A DNA stretch of 64,000 bases, taken from NCBI GenBank assembly GCA_043804635.1, contig JAZDIU010000085.1, positions 27,034-91,033 of the forward strand, read 5' to 3'. The notes below the pieces were generated by a model, which was not told the origin of the DNA, ran no database searches, and saw only the letters and a program-made list of their open reading frames with translations. The DNA comes from JAZDIU01 sp043804635. GTDB lineage: Bacteria > Chloroflexota > Dehalococcoidia > Dehalococcoidales > UBA2162. Every line of letters starts with the position of its first letter. Within the stretch, counting starts at the first letter, position 1. The translations under genes were made by a program, and so were the position numbers. This document shows positions 8,502 through 16,903 of the stretch, piece by piece.

Positions 8502-8711
8502 TCAAGGAACTGGGTCGTAACCTCCCGGATGCAATGGGTGACACCGAGCGAGTCTTTTCACTCCCAGCCAGATACCTTTCAAAAGACCATAACGGGCAAC
8601 GCTTTCATAGGTATATTGAGAACAAGTCGGCACAAAACGGCAGGACGGCGGTTTGACCTGGGAAAGGGTCGATTGATAAATCTTGATTAATTCCAGTGCA
8701 ACCTTTTTCAT
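8502..8711 (-). CDS. yidD: membrane protein insertion efficiency factor YidD
   Basis: A 69-residue protein with the compact UPF0161 pattern: IYQSTLSQVKPPSCRFVPTC followed by SQYTYESVARYGLLKG and an HPGGYDPVP ending. YidD is a small membrane-associated protein thought to help YidC-dependent insertion. It starts 5 bases after the stop of rnpA and lies 28 bases before the lipoprotein gene, in the conserved rpmH-rnpA-yidD-yidC order. Confidence 0.96.
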   Translation of the reverse strand: MKKVALELIKIYQSTLSQVKPPSCRFVPTCSQYTYESVARYGLLKGIWLGVKRLARCHPLHPGGYDPVP

Positions 8712-8716
8712 TTATC

Positions 8717-9058
8717 TTAGTTAAGCGGGGTTTCGAGGAATCCCGCTTTTTTTAACAAATTCTCAATAATACTCTTAAGCTCGGCATATTTGGCCGTAGC
8801 CGCCGCCTGACGAGCGATAAATACGATGTCCCAGCCAGCTTTTATCGGCAACTGCCGTGTGATTTCACGGAGGCGGCGTTTTACTTTGTTCCTGACTACC
8901 GCTGTCCCGATTCGCCGGCTAACTGAGAAGCCATACCGTGAAAAACCTATGGAATTCGGTAAAGTTCTTACCACTACCAGACCGGATGCCCAGGAACTAC
9001 CTCCGGTATAAACTGATGTATACTGTCCCGGTTTGGTAAGGTATTCTTTACCTCTCAC
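8717..9058 (-). CDS. rnpA: ribonuclease P protein component
   Basis: A 113-residue basic protein that binds the RNase P RNA and supports 5' processing of tRNA precursors. The family signature is clear: FSVSRRIGTAVVRNKVKRRLRE. The start is GTG at 9058, only one base after the rpmH stop, so translation is likely coupled to rpmH. The RNase P RNA gene itself is not in this window. Confidence 0.95.
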   Translation of the reverse strand: MRGKEYLTKPGQYTSVYTGGSSWASGLVVVRTLPNSIGFSRYGFSVSRRIGTAVVRNKVKRRLREITRQLPIKAGWDIVFIARQAAATAKYAELKSIIENLLKKAGFLETPLN

Positions 9059-9059
9059 A

Positions 9060-9200
9060 TTAGACGACGGTCGCCTTCCAGCGGCCCTTGAGCCGTCTCG
9101 CTTTCAGGACGTCTCGTCCCCCTCGAGTGCTCATCCTCTTTAAAAAACCATGCTCACGCTTCCGTGGAATTTTTTTCGGTTGATAAGTCCTCTTTGGCAC
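9060..9200 (-). CDS. rpmH: 50S ribosomal protein bL34
   Basis: A 46-residue very basic protein matching bL34: TYQPKKIPRKREHGFLKRM, then RGGRDVLKARRLKGR. I choose the GTG at 9200 rather than the upstream ATG at 9242. It gives the usual bL34 length and a GGGGGAG ribosome binding site lies 5-6 bases before it, while the upstream extension has no counterpart in the family. The gene follows rpsR, which is unusual; bL34 normally starts the rnpA-yidC unit near the replication origin. Confidence 0.95.
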   Translation of the reverse strand: MPKRTYQPKKIPRKREHGFLKRMSTRGGRDVLKARRLKGRWKATVV

Positions 9201-9251
9201 TTTAACTCCCCCCTGAGAAATAAAAAGGAGAATAGCCTGCAATTAGGCGGG

Positions 9252-9590
9252 TTATTCGCTCCTGCTTAAAGCCTGTACCCTGAATGTATGAATCGTCGTA
9301 TAGGGTAATAGAGCTATCTGTCGAGCCCTTTTGATAGCAATTGCCAGGGTGCGCTGGTGTCTGGCGCATGTCCCACTTTTCCGGCGTGGCTCTATTTTAC
9401 CTGAATCAGATATAAACGCTCTTAGCTTATCGGGGTCCTTATAATCGATTACGGCAGTCTTGACTGCACAAAACGGGCAGACGCGCCGTTTTGGAGCAAA
9501 TCTTGCCCCGCCTCTTCCCGCACCAACTTTCGAATCAGCCGATCTGGCCGGTCTTTTATTTTCGGTTCTATTTTCCATTCTTCTTTCCAT
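9252..9590 (-). CDS. rpsR: 30S ribosomal protein bS18, extended N-terminus, zinc form
   Basis: A 112-residue bS18. The core starts near residue 33 and keeps the zinc-binding type set C38, C41, C75 and H78, plus the RNA-binding RKSGTCARHQRTLAIAIKRA stretch. The first 32 residues are a Gly/Arg-rich extension absent from short bS18 proteins. A second Met at residue 5 gives an alternative start. It lies 9 bases after ssb in the classic rpsF-ssb-rpsR order. Confidence 0.95.
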   Translation of the reverse strand: MERRMENRTENKRPARSADSKVGAGRGGARFAPKRRVCPFCAVKTAVIDYKDPDKLRAFISDSGKIEPRRKSGTCARHQRTLAIAIKRARQIALLPYTTIHTFRVQALSRSE

Positions 9591-9599
9591 TCCTCACCG

Positions 9600-10001
9600 T
9601 TAAAACGGGATATCTCCCGGTTCTAATTCGCCGCCGCCTTCCTCTGGCTCTTCGGTCATAGCGGCCGCAGCTTGTTTATCGAGAAACCTAACGCTATTGG
9701 CAACTACTTCGTTTCGGGAATGTTTTTGCCCGTCCTGGCTTTCCCAGGTGTGTGTCCTGAGTCTACCCTCGACATAAACGAGTCTGCCTTTGTTCAAGAA
9801 TTGATTACATTGTTCAGCCAGTTTTCCCCATGCGACTACAGTAAACCATTCCGTTTCTTCTCGGCGCTCACCGGCGGCGGTAGTGTACCGCCAGTTGGTG
9901 GCGACAGGAAAGGAAGTTACCGGTTTGCCGCCCGGAGTAAAACGCATCTCTGGTTCGGCACCAAGATTGCCGATTAATATCATTTTATTCAGACTGACCA
10001 T
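9600..10001 (-). CDS. ssb: single-stranded DNA-binding protein
   Basis: A 133-residue SSB with one OB fold (residues 1-108: KMILIGNLGAEPEMRFTPGG at the start and WFTVVAWGKLAEQCNQFL in the middle), a short acidic linker and the C-terminal tip DIPF that recruits partner replication proteins. It is a typical bacterial homotetrameric SSB. It sits between rpsF and rpsR, as in most bacteria. Confidence 0.96.
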   Translation of the reverse strand: MVSLNKMILIGNLGAEPEMRFTPGGKPVTSFPVATNWRYTTAAGERREETEWFTVVAWGKLAEQCNQFLNKGRLVYVEGRLRTHTWESQDGQKHSRNEVVANSVRFLDKQAAAAMTEEPEEGGGELEPGDIPF

Positions 10002-10026
10002 AGGCTTTTAAAGGCTCCTCTTACTT

Positions 10027-10335
10027 TCACGCTTCCACTTTTATGAGTAAATGGCGAAGAATGTTTTCAGAAATCGCCAGCTCTTTTTCCAGTTCTTTGC
10101 CTGAAGCCGGCTTCATCTTGAACTTAGCCAGAACATAATTACCTTCTGCATAATGCTTGATGGGATAGGCTAATCTTTTCTTGCCGCGTCGTTCTATCTC
10201 GGAAACAGTACCCGCCCGGTTTGTTATTATCCGGTTAATATTCTCTACAGCAGCATCCAGTTTCTCCGCATCAAACTCCGGTTTGATAACTACCATCATC
10301 TCATAATCGATTAACTCGCTAGCTTCGTTGGGCAC
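10027..10335 (-). CDS. rpsF: 30S ribosomal protein bS6
   Basis: A 102-residue bS6: YEMMVVIKPEFDAEKLDAAV at the N-terminus, GKKRLAYPIKHYAEGNYVLA in the centre and an ISENILRHLLIKVE ending. The start is GTG at 10335, with GGAGAG about 10 bases before it. It opens the nine-gene unit through khpB and has a good promoter upstream. bS6 pairs with bS18 in the 30S platform, encoded two genes downstream. Confidence 0.96.
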   Translation of the reverse strand: MPNEASELIDYEMMVVIKPEFDAEKLDAAVENINRIITNRAGTVSEIERRGKKRLAYPIKHYAEGNYVLAKFKMKPASGKELEKELAISENILRHLLIKVEA

Positions 10336-10363
10336 TTCTAACTCTCCAAAACGGTTTTACTGG

Positions 10364-10393
10364 ATTATAACACACAAAAGGAATGATTGCCAA
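10364..10393 (-). promoter_or_regulatory. sigma-70 type promoter for the rpsF-to-khpB unit
   Basis: On the minus strand a -35 TTGGCA (10393-10388) is followed after 18 bases by a perfect -10 TATAAT (10369-10364). The start of transcription would be near 10357, about 22 bases before the rpsF GTG. No other promoter of this quality was seen further down the cluster. Confidence 0.75.
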
Positions 10394-10407
10394 CACCAGC
10401 TATGCTG

Positions 10408-10474
10408 AACTAAATCCGAAGCACGAAATTCGAAACCCGAAACAAATGGTTATGATTTCAGATTACGAATTTAA
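10408..10474. repeat. intergenic repeat of the CGAAATTCGAAA family
   Basis: The stretch contains aaatccgaagcacgaaattc and later ttcagattacgaatttaatt, forming a loose inverted repeat that overlaps the last codons of the GNAT gene. Closely similar sequence appears at 25385-25490 and at 1752-1770. This looks like a dispersed, decaying palindromic repeat. Confidence 0.55.
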
Positions 10475-11026
10475 TTCGAGCCTCATCAGGGAGTAAGTAC
10501 CATTTCCCCATTTCTTTGGTTTGACTAGCTTGAAGCCGTTTTCAAGGTAAAGTATGGTAGGCCCCGAAGCATTACTGGTTGAATCGTCTCGCGAGTAGGT
10601 TTCCAGAGCCTGATAGCCCTTTTCTCTCAAATCTTCGATTACGGCTTTGAGCAGTTTCGTGCCCAATCCTTTACCCTGATAAGCCTGGTTGATATAAAGG
10701 CACGAAATTAAAATTCCCTCTGGGTCCGGGGGAAATAGCTCCCGGGAGTATTCGGTAATCTTGTTGAAAAATTTAGGGGGAGCATATTGAACGAATCCAG
10801 CCGCCTTGCCATCGACGTAAAGGATTTTGCCGCAGGTGCCGAACTTCCGACCTGTCTTTTCGAACCAGCCCTGCTTGATTTCAATGGCTTCGGATTCTGA
10901 GACCATCGGTTTATCTCCCTCGTCTTTGCCGGATTTTTCCGGTGCTTCCCAGTAGAGACAGCTCTGGCAGGGAGCAAGTAATTCTTTAAAAGTATGCTCG
11001 TTAATATCTTTGATTGCTATTTTCAA
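10463..11026 (-). CDS. GNAT-family N-acetyltransferase
   Basis: A 187-residue GNAT protein. The acetyl-CoA pyrophosphate-binding loop is visible as QAYQGKGLGTKLLKAVIEDL (about residues 112-131), followed by GYQALETYSRDD and a NGFKLVKPKKWG ending. A CXXC in the N-terminal part (PCQSCLYWE) is characteristic of this subgroup. It starts 13 bases after the end of the broken kinase gene. The acceptor substrate is unknown. Confidence 0.85.
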   Translation of the reverse strand: MKIAIKDINEHTFKELLAPCQSCLYWEAPEKSGKDEGDKPMVSESEAIEIKQGWFEKTGRKFGTCGKILYVDGKAAGFVQYAPPKFFNKITEYSRELFPPDPEGILISCLYINQAYQGKGLGTKLLKAVIEDLREKGYQALETYSRDDSTSNASGPTILYLENGFKLVKPKKWGNGTYSLMRLELNS

Positions 11027-11039
11027 ATATACGACTCCG

Positions 11040-12641
11040 CTAGCTCAAAATATTTTCGGGCAACATTAGAACCCTTGTTTTTTCATCTGACAGAATATGG
11101 GGGTCGTCGAGCTTAAAGCCTTCAACCTTGCCTCTAACATAAGCTCTGTAGCACTTGTAGAAATTGAGTAATTTAGAAATGGTTTTGTCTTTGCTGAAAT
11201 CGATGTAAGCTTCAAAGAAGTTGCGGGAGAGGTTGGAATGTCCATAGTGGTCTAAGTCCATCGCCAGAAAGGCAATCTCCGAAGCCACATCGCAATAGCG
11301 GAAGCGGTCGTTGAACTCGATGCAATCGTAAATGCAGATACCATCGGCTTGCCCTGAGTTTATTGAAGGGGTAAAACAGATGTGAGGAGCATGAAGGTCG
11401 CCGTGGCAGTCTCTTATCTTGCCACCGTCTACGCGCCGTCGAAACAGGGGAGCGTTGTCTTTGATAAAATTCCGGGTATAATTCGCAATGCTCTGATAGC
11501 TTTCCCGGGAGACAGTCCTGCCGACATATTTATCGGTCTGGCTGAAGTTTTCCTCTGTATTCTGAGTGATGGTAGCCAGTTCGCCGAAGGCGCTGATAGC
11601 GGCGTTAGTTTCCGCCTTTTTATGGAAATCCGCTAGCTTCTGAGCAACTTTCGTTAACATTTCCGGCGATACATTATTTCGAGCCAGCAGGACGTCCATC
11701 ATCCCCTCTTTAGGAAGGCGGCGCATCTTCACCGCATATTCCATAATTTCCCCCTTGCCGGCTAATAAAATGTCCTGCTTGTCTTTAGTGATTGGGACTA
11801 CTCCTAAATAGGCATCGGGGGCTTTGCCCTAGAAGTCGTAATTTTCGAGGACTTTCGGGGCAACTGCCATTTTTGCCTCAGAAGTCCAGAAAGTCGGCTC
11901 AAGCCCTAGTTCGTAAATAGATTGTATCAGGACACAGATATTATGGCAAAGAACCTTACATAGAACCTCATTAACCTGAGCGATAGGCATCTTTGCTTTA
12001 ACCGAAGCTCCGAATTTTGCCTTTATCATACTGAAAGCAGTCTCGATGTTAGACCGCTTATGATAATGAGCCAAGAAGGCATCCCGATTGAAGTTGTAGT
12101 AATGCACATTCGATTCCAGAGACCATCGAACTTATGATGATGGTCGCCCATTCCAGTCGAATTAACTTTGAACGGGATATAAGCCACACCGCCTACTGCT
12201 TGCACAGTATGGAGATTACGCCTGTCAGTGTAAGCTTTGTCAGCCGATACCTCATTGATATTAAAAGTTTCGGCTGTTTTGTTTACCAGTGGAATGAATT
12301 GGAGATTATCAGAGGACTCAAACGGAGTAGCTTCTACACTGATAACAACGTGAGTCTTAACACCGCACATAAGGTGAGTCTTTACCCAAGTCTGCTTACT
12401 GCGTTCCTTGCCGTATTTGTGGTCGAACCAGCGAGCGTATGTGCTGGCAGAAATAGCGGCGCTGGTCTAGGGTAGAATAATCCAGATAGCCCAAGTTTAC
12501 CGGCTTCTTTACCTTGTAAACGTAATTGCCTGCCAGAAAAATAAAGGACATCTGGGTTTGCATCAGCTCTACCTGTTCGGGAGCTTCGGGGTATAGCTTG
12601 GGATTCAACAATGCTTGAACAAGCTCCGGTAGCTCTGGCAT
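11040..12641 (-). pseudogene. COG2187-type phosphotransferase/kinase, split by a transposase fragment
   Basis: The 5' piece (12641 down to about 12441) encodes ELPELVQALLNPKLYPEAPE and then SFIFLAGNYVYKVKKPVNLG, ending in RRYFCQH. The 3' piece is open from about 11823 (APDAYLGVVPIT) to the stop at 11040 and carries the kinase loop DCHGDLHAPHICF and the metal-binding IYDCIEFNDRFRYCD. In family members the two pieces are separated by only a few residues, so about eight codons have been replaced by about 610 bases of transposase sequence. The 3' piece also forms a 234-residue frame from ATG 11744, which might still be translated but lacks the N-lobe. The intact family fuses an aminoglycoside-phosphotransferase-like fold with, often, a P-loop domain. 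Confidence 0.85.
11829..12440 (-). mobile_element. DDE transposase remnant (IS4/IS5-like superfamily), frameshifted
   Basis: From the junction at about 12440 the minus strand reads TYARWFDHKYGKERSKQTWV and continues with HLMCGVKTHVVISVEATPFE and EVSADKAYTDRRNL, then after a one-base frame loss near 12108 with HKRSNIETAFSMIKAKFG and EVLCKVLCHNICVLIQSIYE. These are the central and C-terminal parts of a DDE transposase. The N-terminal part is missing, the frame is broken and no terminal inverted repeats are evident, so it is not active. The exact family name would need an ISfinder comparison. Confidence 0.85.
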
Positions 12642-12647
12642 TATTTC

Positions 12648-13172
12648 TTACCTCTCTGCGGCTTCCAGCCATTTTAGTAACTCTTGAAGCACTTCTGGCT
12701 GATTGTTTCTGGTTACAGTAATCAGGTTTACCTGCGGTTTTTGTTTGATGGCATCGGCGAAGGGATTAGGGTTGAGCATTATGGTACCCAGAGTTTTTTT
12801 ACCGCTCTCAAGCAGCTCAAGAACGGTCTTTTTGAAACTGGCGGAAAACAGTTCCATCTTACCGATTTCATCGATGACGATTAAATCACTTTGCCCGGCG
12901 GCACGTTCCAGTGCTGAAACACCGACCCTGTCCAGAGCATCAAGGTCGACTCCATATTTGCTCACCCGGTAGGGACTCCGGATATTTATGTGAGCCAGTA
13001 TTACTTCCTCACCTTCGAGAGTAATCAGCTTGAAGCCCTCTCTTACACCGCGGCTTCTAATTTCTTCGGTGTAGAAACCGCCGGCTTTACCCTTCATCCG
13101 GGCGATTGCTTGTTTGATGAGGCTGGTCTTGCCGGTGCCGGGACGTCCGGTAAGCAGATGGACCTGCTTCAT
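12648..13172 (-). CDS. THEP1-type nucleoside-triphosphatase
   Basis: A 174-residue P-loop NTPase of the THEP1 (DUF265) family. Walker A is GRPGTGKTSL (residues 8-17), the typical GGFYTEEIRSRGVREGFKL stretch follows, and Walker B is DLIVIDEIGKMELFS near residue 100. Family members hydrolyse NTPs to NDPs, and their biological role is unsettled. It lies 24 bases after the 32-residue basic protein gene and 6 bases before the broken COG2187 gene, so all three probably form one unit. Confidence 0.9.
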   Translation of the reverse strand: MKQVHLLTGRPGTGKTSLIKQAIARMKGKAGGFYTEEIRSRGVREGFKLITLEGEEVILAHINIRSPYRVSKYGVDLDALDRVGVSALERAAGQSDLIVIDEIGKMELFSASFKKTVLELLESGKKTLGTIMLNPNPFADAIKQKPQVNLITVTRNNQPEVLQELLKWLEAAER

Positions 13173-13196
13173 ATTTTACCACTCTGGATTGGGTGA

Positions 13197-13295
13197 CTAT
13201 TTTTCGGAAGCGGTCGGTTCGGCTTTCCGCTTTAATTCCAGCTTCTTTACCTTGCGGCGGTGTTTGTTGACAGCTACTCTTCTTGCTTTATTCAT
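13197..13295 (-). CDS. 32-residue highly basic protein, possibly ribosome-associated
   Basis: An ATG at 13295 opens a 32-codon frame beginning MNKARRVAVNKHRRKVKKLE and ending in a TAG at 13197. Thirteen of the residues are Lys or Arg and two are His. This composition is typical of tiny ribosomal or ribosome-associated proteins such as bTHX or AURKAIP1/COX24-domain proteins, but I cannot assign it to either. The ribosome binding site is weak (AGAAAAG just before ATG). It is directly upstream of the THEP1 gene on the same strand. Confidence 0.6.
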   Translation of the reverse strand: MNKARRVAVNKHRRKVKKLELKRKAEPTASEK

Positions 13296-13382
13296 CTTTT
13301 CTAATATACCTTATGTCGATAGTCTATGTCCATTAAAAGGGGGCGAATAACTTCTTAGATAACCCTTGGGGCAGCAATGTCT

Positions 13383-14606
13383 TTATAGAATCGTTTTTTC
13401 ATTTCTAAGACGGGCGATGTTATCCTGGCTATAGCCGAGGTCTAGCAGGATTTCCTCAGTGTGCTGACCGACCTCTGGGGCTGGAGTCTTAACTACAGCC
13501 GGATTCTGGCAGAACTTGACCGGTGTGGTAATTATTTTCATAGTGCCCGCTTTCGGATGAACTACTTCTGTGATGAACTCATTGACTATAGCTTGCGGGT
13601 CGGTAATTACCTCGGCGGGAGTTTGAATTCGACCGTAAATGCACTTGTGTTCTTTAAAGCGCTTTTCCCATTCTGCTAAATTTTTCTGAGCGAAAACTTC
13701 GTCCAGGATACAAATCAACTCCCGGCAATTGTGCTCTCGTGCTTCCATGCTATTAAAACGGGGGTCGTTTTCCAGTTCTGGTTTCTCTATAGCCCGCAGG
13801 AGACTAGGCCAGAGAGCGCTCGATTGAATCATCACCAGTATAAACCACCGGTCATCTCGAGAACGATATATATTAAGTAGAGGATTCAATGCCTGGCTGC
13901 GGTCATCTTTAAGCAAGATTTTGCCCATAAGATTACCCTGAATATCGGCTGCCATAGCCCAGACACCGGAATGATACAGTGAATACTCTATTTTCTGCCC
14001 TTTGCCTGTTCTTTGCCGGTATAGCAGGGCGGCTAATATACCGCTGGTAATATGACTGCCAACCATTCTATCCATCATCCCGGGACGCGGTAAAGGTGGA
14101 ATACTTCCCACCTCACCGGTCATATGTTGTGCTCCGGTGCGGGCCCAGGCTGCCGAATAATCGAAGCCCCGCTCTTCTTTATCCGGTCCAGCTGTTCCAT
14201 AGCCGGTAACAACAGCATAGACAATATCCGGTTTGAGATGACTTACAGTACCATAATCCAGCTTGAATTTTTCAAGCACATTCATCTCGTAGTTAGACAT
14301 AAAAACATCAGATTTTTGAATAAGCTTATAAAGTATATCTCTGCCCGATTCGTTTTTAAGGTCAAGCGCCAGGCCCTTCTTATTTCTGTTTAATAGAAGG
14401 ACTTCCCAGTTCACGGCATAATTGTTAATTTTTACTGTTCTTTCAGCACCGCGGATTTTACTGACCTGCGTCCGTAGGAATTCCCCGGGAAGGGGTTCTA
14501 CTTTGATAACTTCCGCCCCCCAGTCAGCCATCATCGCACCGGCAGAAGGGACAGCCACGACGTGTCCCATATCCACTATCTTTATTCCTTCAAGCACACC
14601 CGGCAT
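13383..14606 (-). CDS. CaiB/BaiF-family CoA-transferase (type III)
   Basis: A 407-residue type III CoA-transferase, which moves CoA between organic acids. The N-terminal GIKIVDMGHVVAVPSAGAMM and DWGAEVIKVEPLPGEFLR stretch, LLLNRNKKGLALDLKNESGR and the glycine-rich YGTAGPDKEERGFDYSAAWA are family hallmarks. The catalytic Asp is most likely the one in GMMDRMVG. CoA donor and acceptor cannot be inferred. Such genes are abundant in acyl-CoA-using anaerobes, in line with the acyl-CoA dehydrogenase and dienoyl-CoA reductase elsewhere in the window. Confidence 0.92.
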   Translation of the reverse strand: MPGVLEGIKIVDMGHVVAVPSAGAMMADWGAEVIKVEPLPGEFLRTQVSKIRGAERTVKINNYAVNWEVLLLNRNKKGLALDLKNESGRDILYKLIQKSDVFMSNYEMNVLEKFKLDYGTVSHLKPDIVYAVVTGYGTAGPDKEERGFDYSAAWARTGAQHMTGEVGSIPPLPRPGMMDRMVGSHITSGILAALLYRQRTGKGQKIEYSLYHSGVWAMAADIQGNLMGKILLKDDRSQALNPLLNIYRSRDDRWFILVMIQSSALWPSLLRAIEKPELENDPRFNSMEAREHNCRELICILDEVFAQKNLAEWEKRFKEHKCIYGRIQTPAEVITDPQAIVNEFITEVVHPKAGTMKIITTPVKFCQNPAVVKTPAPEVGQHTEEILLDLGYSQDNIARLRNEKTIL

Positions 14607-14625
14607 TTCTTTACTACTCCTAATT

Positions 14626-15111
14626 TCAGCGGTTCTTCCCCCAAGTTCCCATAGCCTGCCTCATTATGGCGAATTCTCCCATATGAAATGCGTTATGGTT
14701 CGAAACTGTGACGATTTCCCTGAGAAAAATTTCGCCCTCTCCCCAAGGTATTTCGTGATACAAATCGGTCTTAGGGTTTTTCACCATTTCTTCCAGTTCT
14801 TTGAAATCCTTCTCAAACCCGTTAACCGTCTTATTCCAATCGGCCGGTGTGGCTTTCTTACTTTTTCTGGGCCAGTAGTCATCCGGCCATTTCCGATATA
14901 CATAATTTGGATTCTTGATGAAATCCAGGATGTCTTCCTGAGCGAGCCTGATATGCTCCAGTAAAGCCCAGGGAGAATAATCAGCGTTAGGCAATTTTTC
15001 ATTGATTCTATCAATTGGGAAATCGCGTACTACGTCTTCAAAAGACATATGGGCGTGCTCTCCCGTCAGAAGAGCTAGCAAATTTTCCAGCAGAATTTTG
15101 GCCTGGCTCAT
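14626..15111 (-). CDS. DinB-family protein
   Basis: A 161-residue four-helix DinB/YfiT-like protein. The likely metal-binding His residues are in ALLEHIRLAQED (about residue 51) and SNHNAFHMGEFAIMRQAMG near the C-terminus. Family members are metal-dependent thiol transferases or hydrolases, and a precise substrate is not predictable. It lies 19 bases before the CoA-transferase gene on the same strand. Confidence 0.85.
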   Translation of the reverse strand: MSQAKILLENLLALLTGEHAHMSFEDVVRDFPIDRINEKLPNADYSPWALLEHIRLAQEDILDFIKNPNYVYRKWPDDYWPRKSKKATPADWNKTVNGFEKDFKELEEMVKNPKTDLYHEIPWGEGEIFLREIVTVSNHNAFHMGEFAIMRQAMGTWGKNR

Positions 15112-15173
15112 ATCGTTCTCCTTCGTCAGATTGTGGCGTCATTCTAAAAGTAAATTCAGTAAGGTGTCAATTT

Positions 15174-15704
15174 TTACAAGTCGAGCCGGTAAGCCATCAC
15201 AACTACACCATGCCTAGGGTGGAAATCAAACTCCGGCACGCGTTTAAATCCCATCCTCTCATACATCCCGCGGGCAATCTCCATTAGCTTGGTGGTATGC
15301 AGACCAATAGTCGAAATACCCTGCTGACGACAACGACGGACGCATTCTTCCATTAGGGCGCGACCGATGCCTTTAGTACGATATGCAGGGTGAACAGCCA
15401 ACAGGCGAATCCCCGCCCAACCTTCAGTCCAAACTTGTTCCGAGTTTGATGAGTCTCCTAGGAATAGAGTTACCGTCCCAACTAGCCGTTTATCTATTTC
15501 GGCGACAATCAATTGAGATACGGGCAGTCGGCTGCTCACGTCCATAATATCTTCGAGATACGCTTTCCATATCGATTTTGGAATTGACGTTTTGTATTGC
15601 TGGTAAGCTGCTTTGAGCAGTTGTGAGACTTCATCCAGCTCTTCTACGAGAGCATCCCGAATGTGTAATTCGTTTTCCGGCAAATGACTACCCCCAGATA
15701 GCAT
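15174..15704 (-). CDS. GNAT-family N-acetyltransferase
   Basis: A 176-residue GNAT protein with the acetyl-CoA-binding RLLAVHPAYRTKGIGRALME motif (about residues 100-120) and the C-terminal ARGMYERMGFKRVPEFDF. The ATG at 15704 overlaps the upstream permease stop by 17 bases. A TTG at 15683 with GGGGG 8 bases before it would start the protein just after the permease stop and is a plausible alternative. The acceptor is unknown. Confidence 0.85.
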   Translation of the reverse strand: MLSGGSHLPENELHIRDALVEELDEVSQLLKAAYQQYKTSIPKSIWKAYLEDIMDVSSRLPVSQLIVAEIDKRLVGTVTLFLGDSSNSEQVWTEGWAGIRLLAVHPAYRTKGIGRALMEECVRRCRQQGISTIGLHTTKLMEIARGMYERMGFKRVPEFDFHPRHGVVVMAYRLDL

Positions 15705-16896
15705 CCAGGATTTTGATTCTTGATGCTATCCATACCGGGACCAGAGCAGCTACAACAGCGGCACACAATAAAATAACCGTAGCACGAGCCATCGAGGAGA
15801 ATCCTGTGCTGAGATAAACATTACCGAACGGGAAATGGAATGGATATTTAGCTTCTAGCGGTATCACGATGTAGGTGAATAGTAAGCTAGCCACAATAGA
15901 GGCGGCGATGGCATAAACCACGGCCCTCATTAGATAAGCTAAAGTAATCGAGCTTTGAGTTATGCCGATGGCTCGCTGTATGCCAATCTGCCGTCTCCGG
16001 GTAGTTACGTCGATATACGTAATAATAAAAACCGTGATGCCGGCAACTAGCAGGTTGACAGAATTCAGTATGGCATCGATCACGTTAAAGCTATCGGTCA
16101 TACTGCGCACTATTCCGGCGTAATCTTCCCAGGTTAAGATTCTCAGGTTGTTGTCTATCTTCTCCATCTGTTCGATTATGGAAGCGGCGTTGGCTCTGTT
16201 GTCTATCTTTACACGTATTGAGGAAGCCTTGTTAGCTGCTGGCGGGTAAATTGTTTCAAATTCGGTTTCTGATACGAGAGCCTGGAGGTCAGTCTGAATG
16301 AATTCCGTATAGAAAATGCCCTTAACTTTATAAGTCTTCTTTACCCCGTTTGCGTAAGTAACTTGTATTTTATCGCCGGCGTGCACCTTTTTTAAAGACC
16401 TGGAATAAAGCTCGATGCTGGATTTATCAGCTCCGGCTAGCTGTATACCCAAGAGTATTTCGTCGCGGTCATTTGAATCCAGATATGTGCCTTCAAGCAT
16501 CCACTGGTTAATAGTAAGGACAGATTTTTCCTGCTCCGGCAAAATCCCATATACGGTACAGATGGTCCGCTCGTTATCAAAACTAATTTCTGCAGCTAAG
16601 TTGTTTCTAGTCGTAACTGCAACAACACCGCTGATAGCTTTAATTTTTGTGATTAAACTATCTACATTGAAGATTAGCGGTGCATCGCGCGCCGATTCTG
16701 CAACGATATCTCCGGAATAGGTGTTTTTCAGTTTTTCGTTAGCGTTAGAAACAAGCCCTTGCAAGAGGCTGGGGACGAAAAGAAGATTGAGGACGACTAT
16801 AGCGAGTATCAAAACAGTGAGAAGAGTAATGCCAAAGTTGCCTCTCTTCAGCGAGGTAAACACCAGAAAGATGGCAACTCTCAATGATTTAGACAT
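15688..16896 (-). CDS. ABC transporter permease, FtsX/MacB family
   Basis: A 402-residue permease with one N-terminal membrane helix (about 10-33), a large extracytoplasmic MacB-like domain (about 40-260) and three C-terminal helices. The conserved RRRQIGIQRAIGITQSSITL follows the second helix. Family members work as mechanotransmitters or lipoprotein and peptide exporters rather than importers. The ATPase gene lies 7 bases upstream on the same strand. Confidence 0.9.
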   Translation of the reverse strand: MSKSLRVAIFLVFTSLKRGNFGITLLTVLILAIVVLNLLFVPSLLQGLVSNANEKLKNTYSGDIVAESARDAPLIFNVDSLITKIKAISGVVAVTTRNNLAAEISFDNERTICTVYGILPEQEKSVLTINQWMLEGTYLDSNDRDEILLGIQLAGADKSSIELYSRSLKKVHAGDKIQVTYANGVKKTYKVKGIFYTEFIQTDLQALVSETEFETIYPPAANKASSIRVKIDNRANAASIIEQMEKIDNNLRILTWEDYAGIVRSMTDSFNVIDAILNSVNLLVAGITVFIITYIDVTTRRRQIGIQRAIGITQSSITLAYLMRAVVYAIAASIVASLLFTYIVIPLEAKYPFHFPFGNVYLSTGFSSMARATVILLCAAVVAALVPVWIASRIKILDAIWG

Positions 16897-16903
16897 TCGA
16901 TAT

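Noticed and set aside
9060..9242. rpmH starting at the upstream ATG at 9242
   Set aside because: The 14-residue extension has no counterpart in bL34, and the GTG at 9200 has a good GGGGGAG ribosome binding site and gives the usual length.
9000..10400. Replication origin near rpmH-rnpA
   Set aside because: rpmH is often near oriC, but there is no dnaA or dnaN gene and no cluster of DnaA boxes. A single TTATCCACA at 20502-20510 lies inside the CBS gene.
11829..12370. Active insertion sequence in the kinase gene
   Set aside because: The transposase lacks its N-terminal part, is frameshifted near 12108 and shows no terminal inverted repeats or target duplication.
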